Part shown: piece after piece, positions 40,813 through 48,475 of the stretch
How the letters are laid out: each line of letters begins with the position of its first letter
How positions within the stretch are numbered: the stretch's first letter is position 1
The notes under the pieces: model-generated
Databases searched by the model: none
What the model saw: only the letters and a program-made list of their open reading frames with translations
Told to the model about the DNA's origin: nothing
NCBI GenBank assembly: GCA_963702835.1
Contig: OY969762.1
Location: 2,294,001 to 2,358,000, forward strand
Source of the DNA: JAFGAV01 sp041479055
GTDB lineage: Bacteria > Acidobacteriota > Aminicenantia > Aminicenantales > JAFGAV01
Length of the DNA: 64,000 nucleotides
Direction: 5' to 3'
Translations under genes and position numbers: made by a program

Positions 40813-41463
40813 ATGAAAGGTCGTTACGTGGAGCGTCCCCCAGAAACAAGCTCGGCCGTGCCGGGGGCCTTTGATAAAACGCCCAGCCGAGCCTCCTTCG
40901 ACGCGCTCTATGACCGATATAAGGACATGGTCTTCAAATTTGCCTTCCACCTGACCCAGGACCGGAGAGAGGCCGAAGACCTCTATCAGGAAACATGGCT
41001 GCGAGTCGTCCGGCACTTCTCCGAAATTCGGACAACGCCCGAAAAATTGAAACCCTGGCTCTACACCATCGTCTCCAACCTGTTTAAGGATAACTTGCGC
41101 AGGAAATGGGCCAGGCCTCTGTTCCACCCCCAACAGACAGATTCTCAATCTGAGGCCTGGGATCCCGTCAACCAAGTAGTCTCCTTGGAACCGGGTCCGG
41201 AAAAAGCGGCCGAGAACGCGCATACTGCCCGCTTGATCCAAAAGGCCGTGTCCAGGCTGCCCCACAGGCAGCGGCAGGTTTTCCTGCTCAAGGAAGTCGA
41301 AGGTCTCCGGCAAGAGGAAATCTCCCAAATTCTCGGTATCCCCAAGGGAACAGTCAAATCTTTGGGCCATCGGGCCGCTAAGAGGCTGCAGCGGGAGTTG
41401 ACAGCCTATAATCTCGGAAAAAGGAAAGACCCATGCGTTGCCAGGACGTTGAGCGTCTATTGA
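40813..41463 (+). CDS. ECF-type RNA polymerase sigma factor
   Basis: 216 residues. Region 2: FDALYDRYKDMVFKFAFHLTQDRREAEDLYQETWLRVVRH, including the -10-recognising helix. Region 4: RLPHRQRQVFLLKEVEGLRQEEISQILGIPKGTVKSLGHRAAKRL, the helix-turn-helix for the -35. About 30 residues precede region 2. The 3' end overlaps the zinc-finger anti-sigma gene by 31 nt, the usual sign of a sigma/anti-sigma pair. Confidence 0.92.
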   Translation: MKGRYVERPPETSSAVPGAFDKTPSRASFDALYDRYKDMVFKFAFHLTQDRREAEDLYQETWLRVVRHFSEIRTTPEKLKPWLYTIVSNLFKDNLRRKWARPLFHPQQTDSQSEAWDPVNQVVSLEPGPEKAAENAHTARLIQKAVSRLPHRQRQVFLLKEVEGLRQEEISQILGIPKGTVKSLGHRAAKRLQRELTAYNLGKRKDPCVARTLSVY

Positions 41464-41912
41464 TCGAAACTGAGGATAAGGACTTCGGAGCGGCCGATGA
41501 TCAAGACCTGGCCGGACACCTGGCTCAGTGTGCCCGGTGCCGGGCCGGGCTGGCCGCCCGGAAAGGCCTAAGGCTTCAGCTCGCGCATCTGTCCGCCCCT
41601 CCGCTTTCGCCCGGGTTGGAGCAGAAGGTCCGCCGCCTGTGCTATGCCGAAATCAACCGGATCCAACGGCCGGCTCCCGGCTCCGCGCGGCAAGGAGAGA
41701 CGAAGCTGCCCGGCTTTTTATGGCCGATTTTCGGAGCGCTCGTCCTCATCAGCATGGTCTTGCTCTTTTCCGGTTTGCAGGCCTTGGTCGAACGCGGCCT
41801 GTGGACCCCGCAGGCGACCTTGGCTCTGGTTTTAATTGTCCAGAACGGCTTGACGCTTCTTTTGGCCCCGCTCCTCCTGGCCCGGCGGCCGGAGAACGGA
41901 GTCGCTTTATGA
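41433..41912 (+). CDS. Membrane anti-sigma factor with zinc-finger (zf-HC2) domain
   Basis: 159 residues. N-terminal HLAQCARC (H-x3-C-x2-C) is the zinc-binding anti-sigma motif; two membrane helices follow (about residues 95-113 and 127-150). It should hold the upstream ECF sigma factor at the membrane until an envelope signal releases it. It overlaps the sigma gene by 31 nt and is followed 52 nt later by a zinc-ribbon membrane protein. Confidence 0.85.
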   Translation: MRCQDVERLLIETEDKDFGAADDQDLAGHLAQCARCRAGLAARKGLRLQLAHLSAPPLSPGLEQKVRRLCYAEINRIQRPAPGSARQGETKLPGFLWPIFGALVLISMVLLFSGLQALVERGLWTPQATLALVLIVQNGLTLLLAPLLLARRPENGVAL

Positions 41913-41964
41913 ACAAACCGTCCCAGAATCCCCTGAAAAAGGCAAAAACTCAAGGAGGTCAACC

Positions 41965-42423
41965 ATGTCCGACGCGCCCTTGAAGGTCATCGGCATCATC
42001 CTCTTGGTGATTCTCATTTCCTCGGTCGGGCTGGTCTCGTTCGGCTGGCCCCTCCGTCACCCTTTCCATATCTTCCCCTTCACCCTGTCCCTTTCAATCC
42101 TATGGATCGTCCTGGCCGTGTGGGTCTATCGAGACGCCGAGAACCGCGGCATGAGCGGCGTGCTCTGGGCGCTCCTGGTCATTATCGGCAGTCTGGTCGG
42201 CCTGCTGATCTATCTCATCGTCAGGTCCGAAAGGAAACTTCCCGCCCCGGAAGCCAAGACGGGGAGCGTCTGCCCCTCCTGCGCTCAGCCCCTGACCCCG
42301 GGCTACAAGTTCTGCCCCCATTGCGGAAAGCCGCTGGAAACCGTCTGCCCGGCCTGCGGCAAGCCGGCTGAGAATTCCTGGAAAGCCTGTCCCCACTGCG
42401 GCCAGCAGTTCCCCGCGAAATAA
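41965..42423 (+). CDS. Membrane protein with C-terminal double zinc ribbon
   Basis: 152 residues. Three hydrophobic helices, the second and third in the PLDc_N-like pattern (WIVLAVWVYRDAENRG, LLVIIGSLVGLLIYLIVR), then two zinc ribbons: CPSCAQPLTPGYKFCPHCGKPL and CPACGKPAENSWKACPHCGQQF (each C-x2-C...C-x2-C). AAGGAGG precedes the ATG. Last gene of the sigma/anti-sigma operon; it may be a target or modulator of the regulon. Confidence 0.7.
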   Translation: MSDAPLKVIGIILLVILISSVGLVSFGWPLRHPFHIFPFTLSLSILWIVLAVWVYRDAENRGMSGVLWALLVIIGSLVGLLIYLIVRSERKLPAPEAKTGSVCPSCAQPLTPGYKFCPHCGKPLETVCPACGKPAENSWKACPHCGQQFPAK

Positions 42424-42431
42424 GCGGGCGA

Positions 42432-42460
42432 TTGCCAAGCCCGCCCGGCAATTGTAGAAT
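42432..42460 (+). promoter_or_regulatory. Promoter of the methyltransferase gene at 42479
   Basis: TTGCCA (42432-42437), 17-bp spacer, TAGAAT (42455-42460), 18 nt before the ATG; the leader would be about 12 nt and lacks an SD sequence. Confidence 0.5.
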
Positions 42461-42478
42461 GCAGGCGACTCAGAATTC

Positions 42479-43129
42479 ATGGTCGACAAGCGGGATATTT
42501 ACCGGGCTTTTCGCCGCTCCGGTCTGCTGACCAAGCTCTATCTCCGGCTCAAGTTTAAGATCTGCCCGCTGCTGGCCGTCGAGCCTTTTCTCCCCGCCCG
42601 CGGGGAAATCATGGACCTGGGCTGCGGGAACGGACTGTTCGCCGCCCTCCTGACCCTGGGCTCGGCCGGACGGCGGATCACCGGTTTCGACTTAGACCCC
42701 AAGAAAATCAAGGTGGCCCAGGAGCTCAAAGAGGCCAACGCCTGGTCCAACATCAACTTCCGCCTGAACGATATTGTGGACATGGGCTATCCACAGGCGG
42801 ACGTATTCACCTTGATCGACATCCTCTATCTCATCCCTTACGCAGACCAGAAAACCATCCTCCGGAAATGTGCCCGGTCGCTTCCCCCCGGAGGCATGCT
42901 AATCATCAAAGAGATGGACACCCGGCCGCGCTGGAAATACGCCTGGAACATGATCCAGGAGGCCCTGGCCGTCAAGGTCATCGGCTTCACCCTGGGCAGC
43001 CGGTTCTATTTCCGCTCCTGCCCGGATTTCATGACGATCCTTTCCTCCCTGGGCTTCGAAACGACCGTCGTCGAGCTCCACCGCGGCTACTGGTACCCGC
43101 ACATCCTCTATGTCTGCCGGAAATCATAG
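42479..43129 (+). CDS. SAM-dependent methyltransferase (class I)
   Basis: 216 residues. Motif I is IMDLGCGNGLFAALL at about residues 44-58, motif II ITGFDLDPKKI, and VFTLIDILYLIPYADQKTILRKCARSLPPGGMLIIKEMD covers motifs III-IV. It resembles UbiE/phospholipid- or polyketide-type methyltransferases; the substrate is not deducible. The hydrophobic stretch near the C-terminus (KYAWNMIQEALAVKVIGFTLG) may associate with the membrane. Confidence 0.75.
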   Translation: MVDKRDIYRAFRRSGLLTKLYLRLKFKICPLLAVEPFLPARGEIMDLGCGNGLFAALLTLGSAGRRITGFDLDPKKIKVAQELKEANAWSNINFRLNDIVDMGYPQADVFTLIDILYLIPYADQKTILRKCARSLPPGGMLIIKEMDTRPRWKYAWNMIQEALAVKVIGFTLGSRFYFRSCPDFMTILSSLGFETTVVELHRGYWYPHILYVCRKS

Positions 43130-43260
43130 GGAATATGATTCGAATTCTCTAAAATTCGGTTTGTGTCCCCATCCCCCTGCTATTGTTGATTCGGTCCGCT
43201 TGCTTTGTATCTGCCGGGACTAGATTAACGAGATTGTTTCGCTATTTCAGGGCGAGAGAT

Positions 43261-43662
43261 TTAGCCATTTTCTAATTTAGCAGCCTTCAATGGAATTTCG
43301 CTTGCTGTAATCCAAGCGTTGTTCTGTTTGAACTTGATTTTGAATATATAAACTCCTGCTTTTTCGAATCGTAAGTTTTGCAAAACAATATTCGTGCGAT
43401 GCCTTTCTTTCTCGACGATAATATCCTTTGGTTCAATTAAATCTATTTCAGAAGAATCCGGTGCAGTAAGAGTTACTTTTAACTTTAAAACTTCGTTTCC
43501 CGGATTATCGGTATGCCAAATACTGCCAATAGACAATATTTGATGAGTGGCAGGAAATTGCTTTGCACTTATTTCTTCAATGCAGGTCAAATAGCTAAGG
43601 AGATTCGTCTCACGATCAATGCTTACACGCTCACATAAAATCGTCCAGATATGTTTGATCAT
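43261..43662 (-). CDS. DUF6941-like protein, third gene of a toxin-antitoxin unit
   Basis: 133 residues, AT-rich coding sequence unlike its GC-rich neighbours. ILCERVSIDRETNLLSYLTCIEEISAKQFPATHQILSIGSIWH matches the pattern of DUF6941 proteins (role unknown); a beta-rich C-terminal half ends with AGVYIFKIKFKQNNAWITASEIPL. The start codon overlaps the hicB stop (TAATG), so it is translationally coupled to the antitoxin. Possible accessory to HicAB, or cargo of the acquired island. Confidence 0.55.
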   Translation of the reverse strand: MIKHIWTILCERVSIDRETNLLSYLTCIEEISAKQFPATHQILSIGSIWHTDNPGNEVLKLKVTLTAPDSSEIDLIEPKDIIVEKERHRTNIVLQNLRFEKAGVYIFKIKFKQNNAWITASEIPLKAAKLENG

Positions 43663-44147
43663 TAGTTAACCCTTGTCCCAATATGAGTCATAGCGTCTGC
43701 GGCCGATCCAGCAGACAGAGGAAAATCAAGGTCATTAGTATTTGAGGACTCCGAAATAGAATTGGCAACAGCTTTAGATAGAAGCTCTTTGAGATCATAC
43801 ATTTTCTTTTTTATCTCTTTTTCACCAGACCTCTTGGCAAGCAGGCATACAATATATGTATTGAGCGAAATACCATCTTCTTCGGCAGCCTGGGATAGGT
43901 CTGCATGAAGATGCTTGGGCAAACGCACCCTTAGTTGTCCGCTGAAATTGCACGCTTTTTGTTCATCGGGCACAGGACGGCCTGCCTTTTTCAAGGATTC
44001 AAAGAAAGCAGAGGAGGCGATTTTCAACTCCGCTAAAGCACGGTTCTGAGTTTTGCCAAAAGCGCTTAGGCCTTCGACCCCAGGAATAGCGGCGATATAG
44101 CCTTGGTCTTCATCGCTCCATTTGATCGACACCGCATGCTTAAACAT
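43662..44147 (-). CDS. hicB: HicB-family antitoxin
   Basis: 161 residues. The N-terminal HicB fold (HAVSIKWSDEDQGYIAAIPGVEGLSAFGKT) is followed by the ribbon-helix-helix region GQLRVRLPKHLHADLSQAAEEDGISLNTYIVCLL, the DNA-binding part. It neutralises HicA and represses the operon. AAGGAG lies 6 nt before the ATG. A C-terminal tail of about 45 residues beyond the RHH domain is longer than in most HicB proteins. It lies 3 nt after hicA. Confidence 0.85.
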   Translation of the reverse strand: MFKHAVSIKWSDEDQGYIAAIPGVEGLSAFGKTQNRALAELKIASSAFFESLKKAGRPVPDEQKACNFSGQLRVRLPKHLHADLSQAAEEDGISLNTYIVCLLAKRSGEKEIKKKMYDLKELLSKAVANSISESSNTNDLDFPLSAGSAADAMTHIGTRVN

Positions 44148-44150
44148 GCA

Positions 44151-44408
44151 TCACTCCTTGGAGATGAGATTATTTTCTTCAATGAAATTAACAAGCTGTC
44201 TGACTTGATATGGCTTGGCCTTTCCATCTTTCATCTTTTGAAGAGAAATTAAGAAAAATGGACTGCTTGACTTATAGATATGATGAGACCCTTTAATTCT
44301 ATCAAGCTTCATGCCCATACACTCACATAAAAATTCAATCTCGGAAAACCTAATATTCTTTGGGGCGCTTCTTGCTTTTTCAAATAATTCACAACATTTT
44401 TTGTTCAC
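44151..44408 (-). CDS. hicA: HicA-family toxin (mRNA interferase)
   Basis: 85 residues, GTG start. FSEIEFLCECMGMKLDRIKGSHHIYKSS carries the G-S-H motif whose His is the catalytic residue of the double-stranded-RNA-binding-like HicA fold, followed by PFFLISLQKMKDGKAKPYQVRQLVNFI. Cleaves mRNA when free of HicB. About 20 residues precede the usual HicA start, so a shorter form is possible. First gene of an AT-rich operon. Confidence 0.8.
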   Translation of the reverse strand: MNKKCCELFEKARSAPKNIRFSEIEFLCECMGMKLDRIKGSHHIYKSSSPFFLISLQKMKDGKAKPYQVRQLVNFIEENNLISKE

Positions 44409-44437
44409 CTATTGTTCCAAATTTACACAAAATACTT

Positions 44438-44464
44438 GGTACCATATTTGGTACCATTTGTCAA
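44438..44464 (-). promoter_or_regulatory. hicAB promoter with paired GGTACC operator
   Basis: Minus strand TTGACA (44464-44459) followed by two GGTACC palindromes (44455-44450 and 44443-44438), 12 bp apart, in the spacer/-10 region. The repeated palindrome overlapping the promoter is the layout expected for HicB autorepression. The -10 hexamer is not clear. Confidence 0.55.
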
Positions 44465-44615
44465 TACCATTATCACGATGCTTTTTGCTAATAAAATAAC
44501 ATTACTATTAAAATGACGATCGAAGTTCAGCTGAATAATCACTAAGTGAAATTTCTATTTACTTGTATCGATAGATTATTTGTGGCATAAATAGGAACTT
44601 CAGTAGGATTCCCTC

Positions 44616-45722
44616 ATGTCCGATCCGATCGTGAAGGCCGATTGCCGGTACTTCCGGGGCGAGAAACCCTGCCGCTTCGGCTATCCCTGCGACGATTGCC
44701 TCCGCTATGACCCCATCCGCCAGAAGGTCCTGGTCATCAAAGGCCGGGCCCAGGGCGATGTGCTGAGGACGACCCCGCTCCTCCCCGGCTTAAAGAGGAA
44801 ATACCCCCACAGCTTCCTCACTTGGCTGACCGATGCCGACAGCCTGCCGCTCCTGGATAACAACCCCCTTCTCGACCGCCTGCTGCCCTTCAACCTCGAG
44901 TTCGTCCTGCCCCTCCTGGTCGAGCGGTTTGATGTGGTCATCTGCCTGGACAAGGAGCCGGCCTTCATTGCTCTGGCCACCCGAATCGAGGCCGGCCAGA
45001 AATTCGGTTTTGGAATGAACCCGGAGGGAAATCTCATCCCCCTGAACGCCGCGGCCCAGTACGCTTACCGTCTGGGCCTGGATGATGAGCTCAAGTTCAG
45101 GCTCAATCAAAAGACCTACCAGGAGATCGCCGCCGAGGCCGCCGAAGTGGAATACCACCGGGACGAATATGTCTTCCATTTGAATGAAGAAGCCAAGAAA
45201 AAGGCCGCCGATTTCATCCGGCGCCGGCACGTCCCTAAAGGCCGCCCGGCCATCGGCCTCAACACCGGGGCCGGCTCCAAATTTGAGACCAAGCAATGGC
45301 CGGAAAAGCATTTCCTCAAGCTCATCCGGCTTCTTCAGCGGGAGCTCAAGGCCAACATCTTTCTGTTGGGCGGGCCGCGGGAGGCCGCGCTCAATGCGCG
45401 CCTGGAAAAACGCTCGCCGGTCCGGGTATTCCACACCGGCACAGACAACACCCTCCCGGAGTTCGCCGGTTTCCTGAGCTTCATGGATGCCGTAGTCTGC
45501 TCCGACACCCTGGCCATGCACCTGGCCATCGCCCTAAAAAAGAAGATGGTGGTCCTCTTCGGCCCGACCAGTCCTCAGGAAATCGACCTCTACGGCCGGG
45601 GGGTTAAGCTCTCCTCCGGCGCCTCCTGCGCGCCCTGCTACAAGCAGACCTGCGGAGACATGCGCTGCATGAAGGACATCTCCCCGGAAAAGGTCCTGGA
45701 AGCCGTCCGGTCGCTGCAATAA
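44616..45722 (+). CDS. Heptosyltransferase-like glycosyltransferase (GT9) with N-terminal Cys cluster
   Basis: 368 residues. GT-B fold: VLVIKGRAQGDVLRTTPLLPGLKRKYP at residues 38-64, PAIGLNTGAGSKFETKQWPEKHF, IFLLGGPREAAL and the donor-site VCSDTLAMHLAIALKKKMVVLFGPTSPQEIDLYG, all of GT9 enzymes that add ADP-heptose or related sugars to LPS core. An unusual N-terminal extension contains C-x7-C-x5-C-x2-C (residues 10-28, CRYF, KPCRFGYPCDDC), suggesting a bound metal. A further cysteine group (SCAPCYKQTCGDMRCM) lies at 334-349. Confidence 0.82.
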   Translation: MSDPIVKADCRYFRGEKPCRFGYPCDDCLRYDPIRQKVLVIKGRAQGDVLRTTPLLPGLKRKYPHSFLTWLTDADSLPLLDNNPLLDRLLPFNLEFVLPLLVERFDVVICLDKEPAFIALATRIEAGQKFGFGMNPEGNLIPLNAAAQYAYRLGLDDELKFRLNQKTYQEIAAEAAEVEYHRDEYVFHLNEEAKKKAADFIRRRHVPKGRPAIGLNTGAGSKFETKQWPEKHFLKLIRLLQRELKANIFLLGGPREAALNARLEKRSPVRVFHTGTDNTLPEFAGFLSFMDAVVCSDTLAMHLAIALKKKMVVLFGPTSPQEIDLYGRGVKLSSGASCAPCYKQTCGDMRCMKDISPEKVLEAVRSLQ

Positions 45723-45727
45723 CCGCT

Positions 45728-46492
45728 ATGGCTGGCCCGAAGAAAAAACGCGCGGTGGTCATGATCCCGACCTACAACGAGGCGGAGAACATCGCCGAGC
45801 TGGTCAGGGACATCCTTGCCCTCCAGGTTCCTTTCGACCTGCAGGTCCTGGTGGCCGACGACAATTCTCCGGACGGCACCTGGAAGATCGTCCAGGGGCT
45901 GGCCCGCCGCGACCGGCACGTCCATCTCCTGCGCCGGATGAAACGGCGGGGCCGCGGCTCGGGCGGCATCGACGGTTTCAAGGCCTCCCTCAACCTGGGC
46001 GCAGACTATGTCGTGGAAATGGACGGCGACTTCTCCCACCGGCCGTGTCATATACCGGCCTTGCTCGAGGCGGCGGGCCGCACTGATGTCGTGCTCGGGT
46101 CGCGTTTCATCAAAGGCGGCCGGGACGCCGACCGCAGCCTGCTCCGCCGTTTTATCACCTGGCTGGTGCGGCGTTTCGTCCGCTCCCAGTTTCGCCTCCC
46201 GGTCCGTGACGTCTCTTCCGGGTTCCGCGTTTTCCGCCGCCGGGTGCTGGAGGCGCTCGACCTGGATGACTTGATCTCGGTCGGCCCCTCAGTCGTGCTG
46301 GAAACGCTCAGCAAAGCCCACCTCCTGGGATTCTCCATCGGCGAAGTGCCTATCGTCTTCGTGGACCGCACCCGGGGAAGGACCAAGCTCAGCTTCCTGA
46401 CGCTCCTGGAGACGCTGGTCATGGCCTTCCAATTCAAAAAAAGGTTCGCCAAACTCTCCCCAGCCCGGGAGAAAAGAAGGCGGACACACTGA
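45728..46492 (+). CDS. Dolichol/undecaprenyl-phosphate mannosyltransferase-like GT2
   Basis: 254 residues. VVMIPTYNEAENIAELVRDIL, VLVADDNSPDGTW, YVVEMDGDFSHRP (DxD) and LGSRFIKGG match DPM1-type synthases that charge a polyprenyl phosphate with a hexose. No C-terminal membrane helices. It starts 5 nt after the GT9 gene, so cotranscribed. Its product could feed the GT-C enzymes in this window. Confidence 0.85.
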   Translation: MAGPKKKRAVVMIPTYNEAENIAELVRDILALQVPFDLQVLVADDNSPDGTWKIVQGLARRDRHVHLLRRMKRRGRGSGGIDGFKASLNLGADYVVEMDGDFSHRPCHIPALLEAAGRTDVVLGSRFIKGGRDADRSLLRRFITWLVRRFVRSQFRLPVRDVSSGFRVFRRRVLEALDLDDLISVGPSVVLETLSKAHLLGFSIGEVPIVFVDRTRGRTKLSFLTLLETLVMAFQFKKRFAKLSPAREKRRRTH

Positions 46493-46569
46493 ACGAAGCG
46501 GAATGTCATTCCGCTTGACTCACATGTCGGTGCAGAGGGGATGACCGGCATCCGGCCAACAGGAGGCTT

Positions 46570-47376
46570 ATGAAAAAATCGCGGCGCCAGGTTCTGGGCC
46601 AGCACTATCTCCACAACCGGCGGGTTCTGGATAAAATCGTCCGGACCATCGATCCGCGGAGAGACGAACTGATCGTCGAAATCGGCCCGGGCCGGGGCGC
46701 CCTGACTTTTCCCCTGGCCGAGAAGGCCGGCCGGGTCGTGGCCCTGGAAAAGGACAGCCGGCTCATCCCCGGCCTCCAAGAGAAGGCACCGACGAACTTG
46801 TCCCTTATCGAAGCCGATGCCCTGCGGGTCTCATTCAAAGAGGTCCTCAAGCGTTTTCCGGAGTTCAGCCCTCCGGTCAAACTGGCCGGCAACCTGCCCT
46901 ATTCCATCTCCTCTCCCCTCCTGTTCAAGGTCCTCGAGGAAAAAAAGCTTTTCGGCCGGTGCGTATTTCTCCTTCAGAAAGAGGTGGCTCAGCGGGTCTG
47001 CGCCAAGCCGGGCTCCAAACAGTACGCTCCCCTGTCCATTCTTATACAGATGCACTTCGAGGCCAAAATTCTTTTCACAGTGTCACCCGCCTCATTCAGC
47101 CCGCCGCCCAAGGTGGACTCAGCCCTGATCCGCCTTGAGAAACGCGAACATCCCCTGTTCCTCGGGCCGGACGAAAAAGATTTCGGCGCCTTCCTCCAGT
47201 CCGCCTTCAGCCATCGCCGCAAGACATTATGGAACAACCTTTTGGCCTCCGGTTTCGACCGTCCGGCCCTACAAAACGCGTTTCATCACAACGGCCTCGA
47301 CCCCAAGGTCCGCGCCGAATCCCTGCCCATCGACCAGCTCGTCCGCCTTCACCTCCTTACCGTTGTTAAAAAATAG
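46570..47376 (+). CDS. rsmA: 16S rRNA adenine dimethyltransferase
   Basis: 268 residues. SRRQVLGQHYLHNRRVLDKIV is the family N-terminus, LIVEIGPGRGALTFPLAEKA motif I, and KLAGNLPYSISSPLLFK contains the N-L-P-Y catalytic motif. It dimethylates two adenosines at the 3' end of 16S rRNA during 30S maturation. AGGAGG lies just before the ATG. Identity with rsmA/ksgA is clear. Confidence 0.95.
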   Translation: MKKSRRQVLGQHYLHNRRVLDKIVRTIDPRRDELIVEIGPGRGALTFPLAEKAGRVVALEKDSRLIPGLQEKAPTNLSLIEADALRVSFKEVLKRFPEFSPPVKLAGNLPYSISSPLLFKVLEEKKLFGRCVFLLQKEVAQRVCAKPGSKQYAPLSILIQMHFEAKILFTVSPASFSPPPKVDSALIRLEKREHPLFLGPDEKDFGAFLQSAFSHRRKTLWNNLLASGFDRPALQNAFHHNGLDPKVRAESLPIDQLVRLHLLTVVKK

Positions 47377-47500
47377 ACCAGCAATTCTAATTATAAATTC
47401 ATATTTTATTGGTCGATATGGCTTGGGGGAGGGCTGAAACAACGTGAGCGGTTTAGCCAGGGAGCGACGGGTTTCGAGGACAATTTAGGGCAATAGATAG

Positions 47501-47646
47501 AAGCGTCCCCAATGCCGTAAATCATGGGGAGGGGTGGCGCGGCGGAGGGGTTCCCCGCCTGCGCGCAGCCTTGCGAGCACAGCCGGGGAGGAGCCGCGAC
47601 AGGACCCCTCCTCTTTTTGAATGCAAGGTCATGGGAGGGGATGCTT
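47501..47646. repeat. MITE-like element, copy 3
   Basis: Ends AAGCGTCCCC (47501-47510) and GGAGGGGATGCTT (47634-47646); interior GGGGAGGGGTGGCGCGGCGG, CTGCGCGCAGCC and GGGGAGGAGCCGCGACAGG as in copy 1. The 120 bp before it (47377-47500) hold no gene; CTTGGGGGAGGGCT at about 47423-47436 also occurs at about 12056-12069. Confidence 0.7.
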
Positions 47647-47757
47647 CCTATCGCGCAGCCGACCGAGAAACCCGGAGATTCCGCTGCGTTAAAAACCGCG
47701 ACCAGGAGCCAAACCGCTTTCCCAAGCTATATCCTGCCACATTATAAATTGTTGTTT

Positions 47758-47787
47758 TTGACAACTTTTCATACCCCATGCTACAAT
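47758..47787 (+). promoter_or_regulatory. Near-leaderless promoter of the GT2/radical-SAM operon
   Basis: TTGACA (47758-47763), 18-bp spacer, TACAAT (47782-47787). The -10 ends 9 nt before the ATG at 47797, and no SD sequence is present. Confidence 0.65.
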
Positions 47788-47796
47788 GCCCGCACC

Positions 47797-48474
47797 ATGA
47801 AGACGATGAAGGTCACCGTCGTCATCCCCGCCAAGAACGAAGAACGGTCGATCGGCAAGATCATCGCCAAGTGCCGGAAATACGCTGATGAGATCCTGGT
47901 GGTGGATGGGCATTCCAAAGACGGCACGGCCCGGGTCGCCCGCAAGCTGGGCGCCCGTGTCGTTCAGGACCACGGCCGGGGTAAGGGCGACGGCATCCGG
48001 GTAGGCATTCAGGAAGCCAGGGGCGATATTCTGGTTTTTATTGACGCCGACGGCTCCCACGACCCGGACAACATTCCTCAACTCATCAAGCCCATCCAGC
48101 AGAACAAGGCCGACATGGTGGTGGGTTCGCGCGGCATGGGCGGCTCCGACGAGCTGCATGGCGACATGGAAAAGCTGCTGCGCATGATCGGCAGCGACAT
48201 CATCCTCATCGGCATCAACAAGAAATTCAAGGTTCACCTGACGGACAGTCAGAACGGCTATCGGGCCATCCGAACCACGGCCGCCCGGTCCCTCAGCCTC
48301 AAGGAGAACATAACCACCATCGAGCAGGAGATGACCATCAAATGCCTGAAGAAAGGCTTCCGCATCAGTGAAGCGCCCACCCATGAGTATGCCCGGGAGC
48401 ACGGCGCCTCGGTCATCAAACTGCGCAAGGTCTGGTTCCGCTATGTGTGGAGCTTTGTGAGCAACCTTTTTTAA
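47797..48474 (+). CDS. Dolichyl-phosphate sugar synthase-like glycosyltransferase (GT2)
   Basis: 225 residues from the ATG at 47797; the open frame runs 91 codons upstream through the MITE-like element but the GT2 core starts here (MKVTVVIPAKNEERSIGKII). ILVVDGHSKDGTAR, VFIDADGSHDPDNIP (DxD) and VVGSRGMGG follow; the C-terminal half (NKKFKVHLTDSQNGYRAIR) fits the DPM/GtrB group. No membrane helices. It precedes the radical-SAM gene by 1 nt. Confidence 0.82.
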   Translation: MKTMKVTVVIPAKNEERSIGKIIAKCRKYADEILVVDGHSKDGTARVARKLGARVVQDHGRGKGDGIRVGIQEARGDILVFIDADGSHDPDNIPQLIKPIQQNKADMVVGSRGMGGSDELHGDMEKLLRMIGSDIILIGINKKFKVHLTDSQNGYRAIRTTAARSLSLKENITTIEQEMTIKCLKKGFRISEAPTHEYAREHGASVIKLRKVWFRYVWSFVSNLF

Positions 48475-48475
48475 C

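Noticed and set aside
47524..47796. An upstream extension of the GT2 gene to 47524.
   Set aside because: It reads through MITE-like copy 3 and the promoter; the conserved GT2 N-terminus begins at the ATG at 47797.
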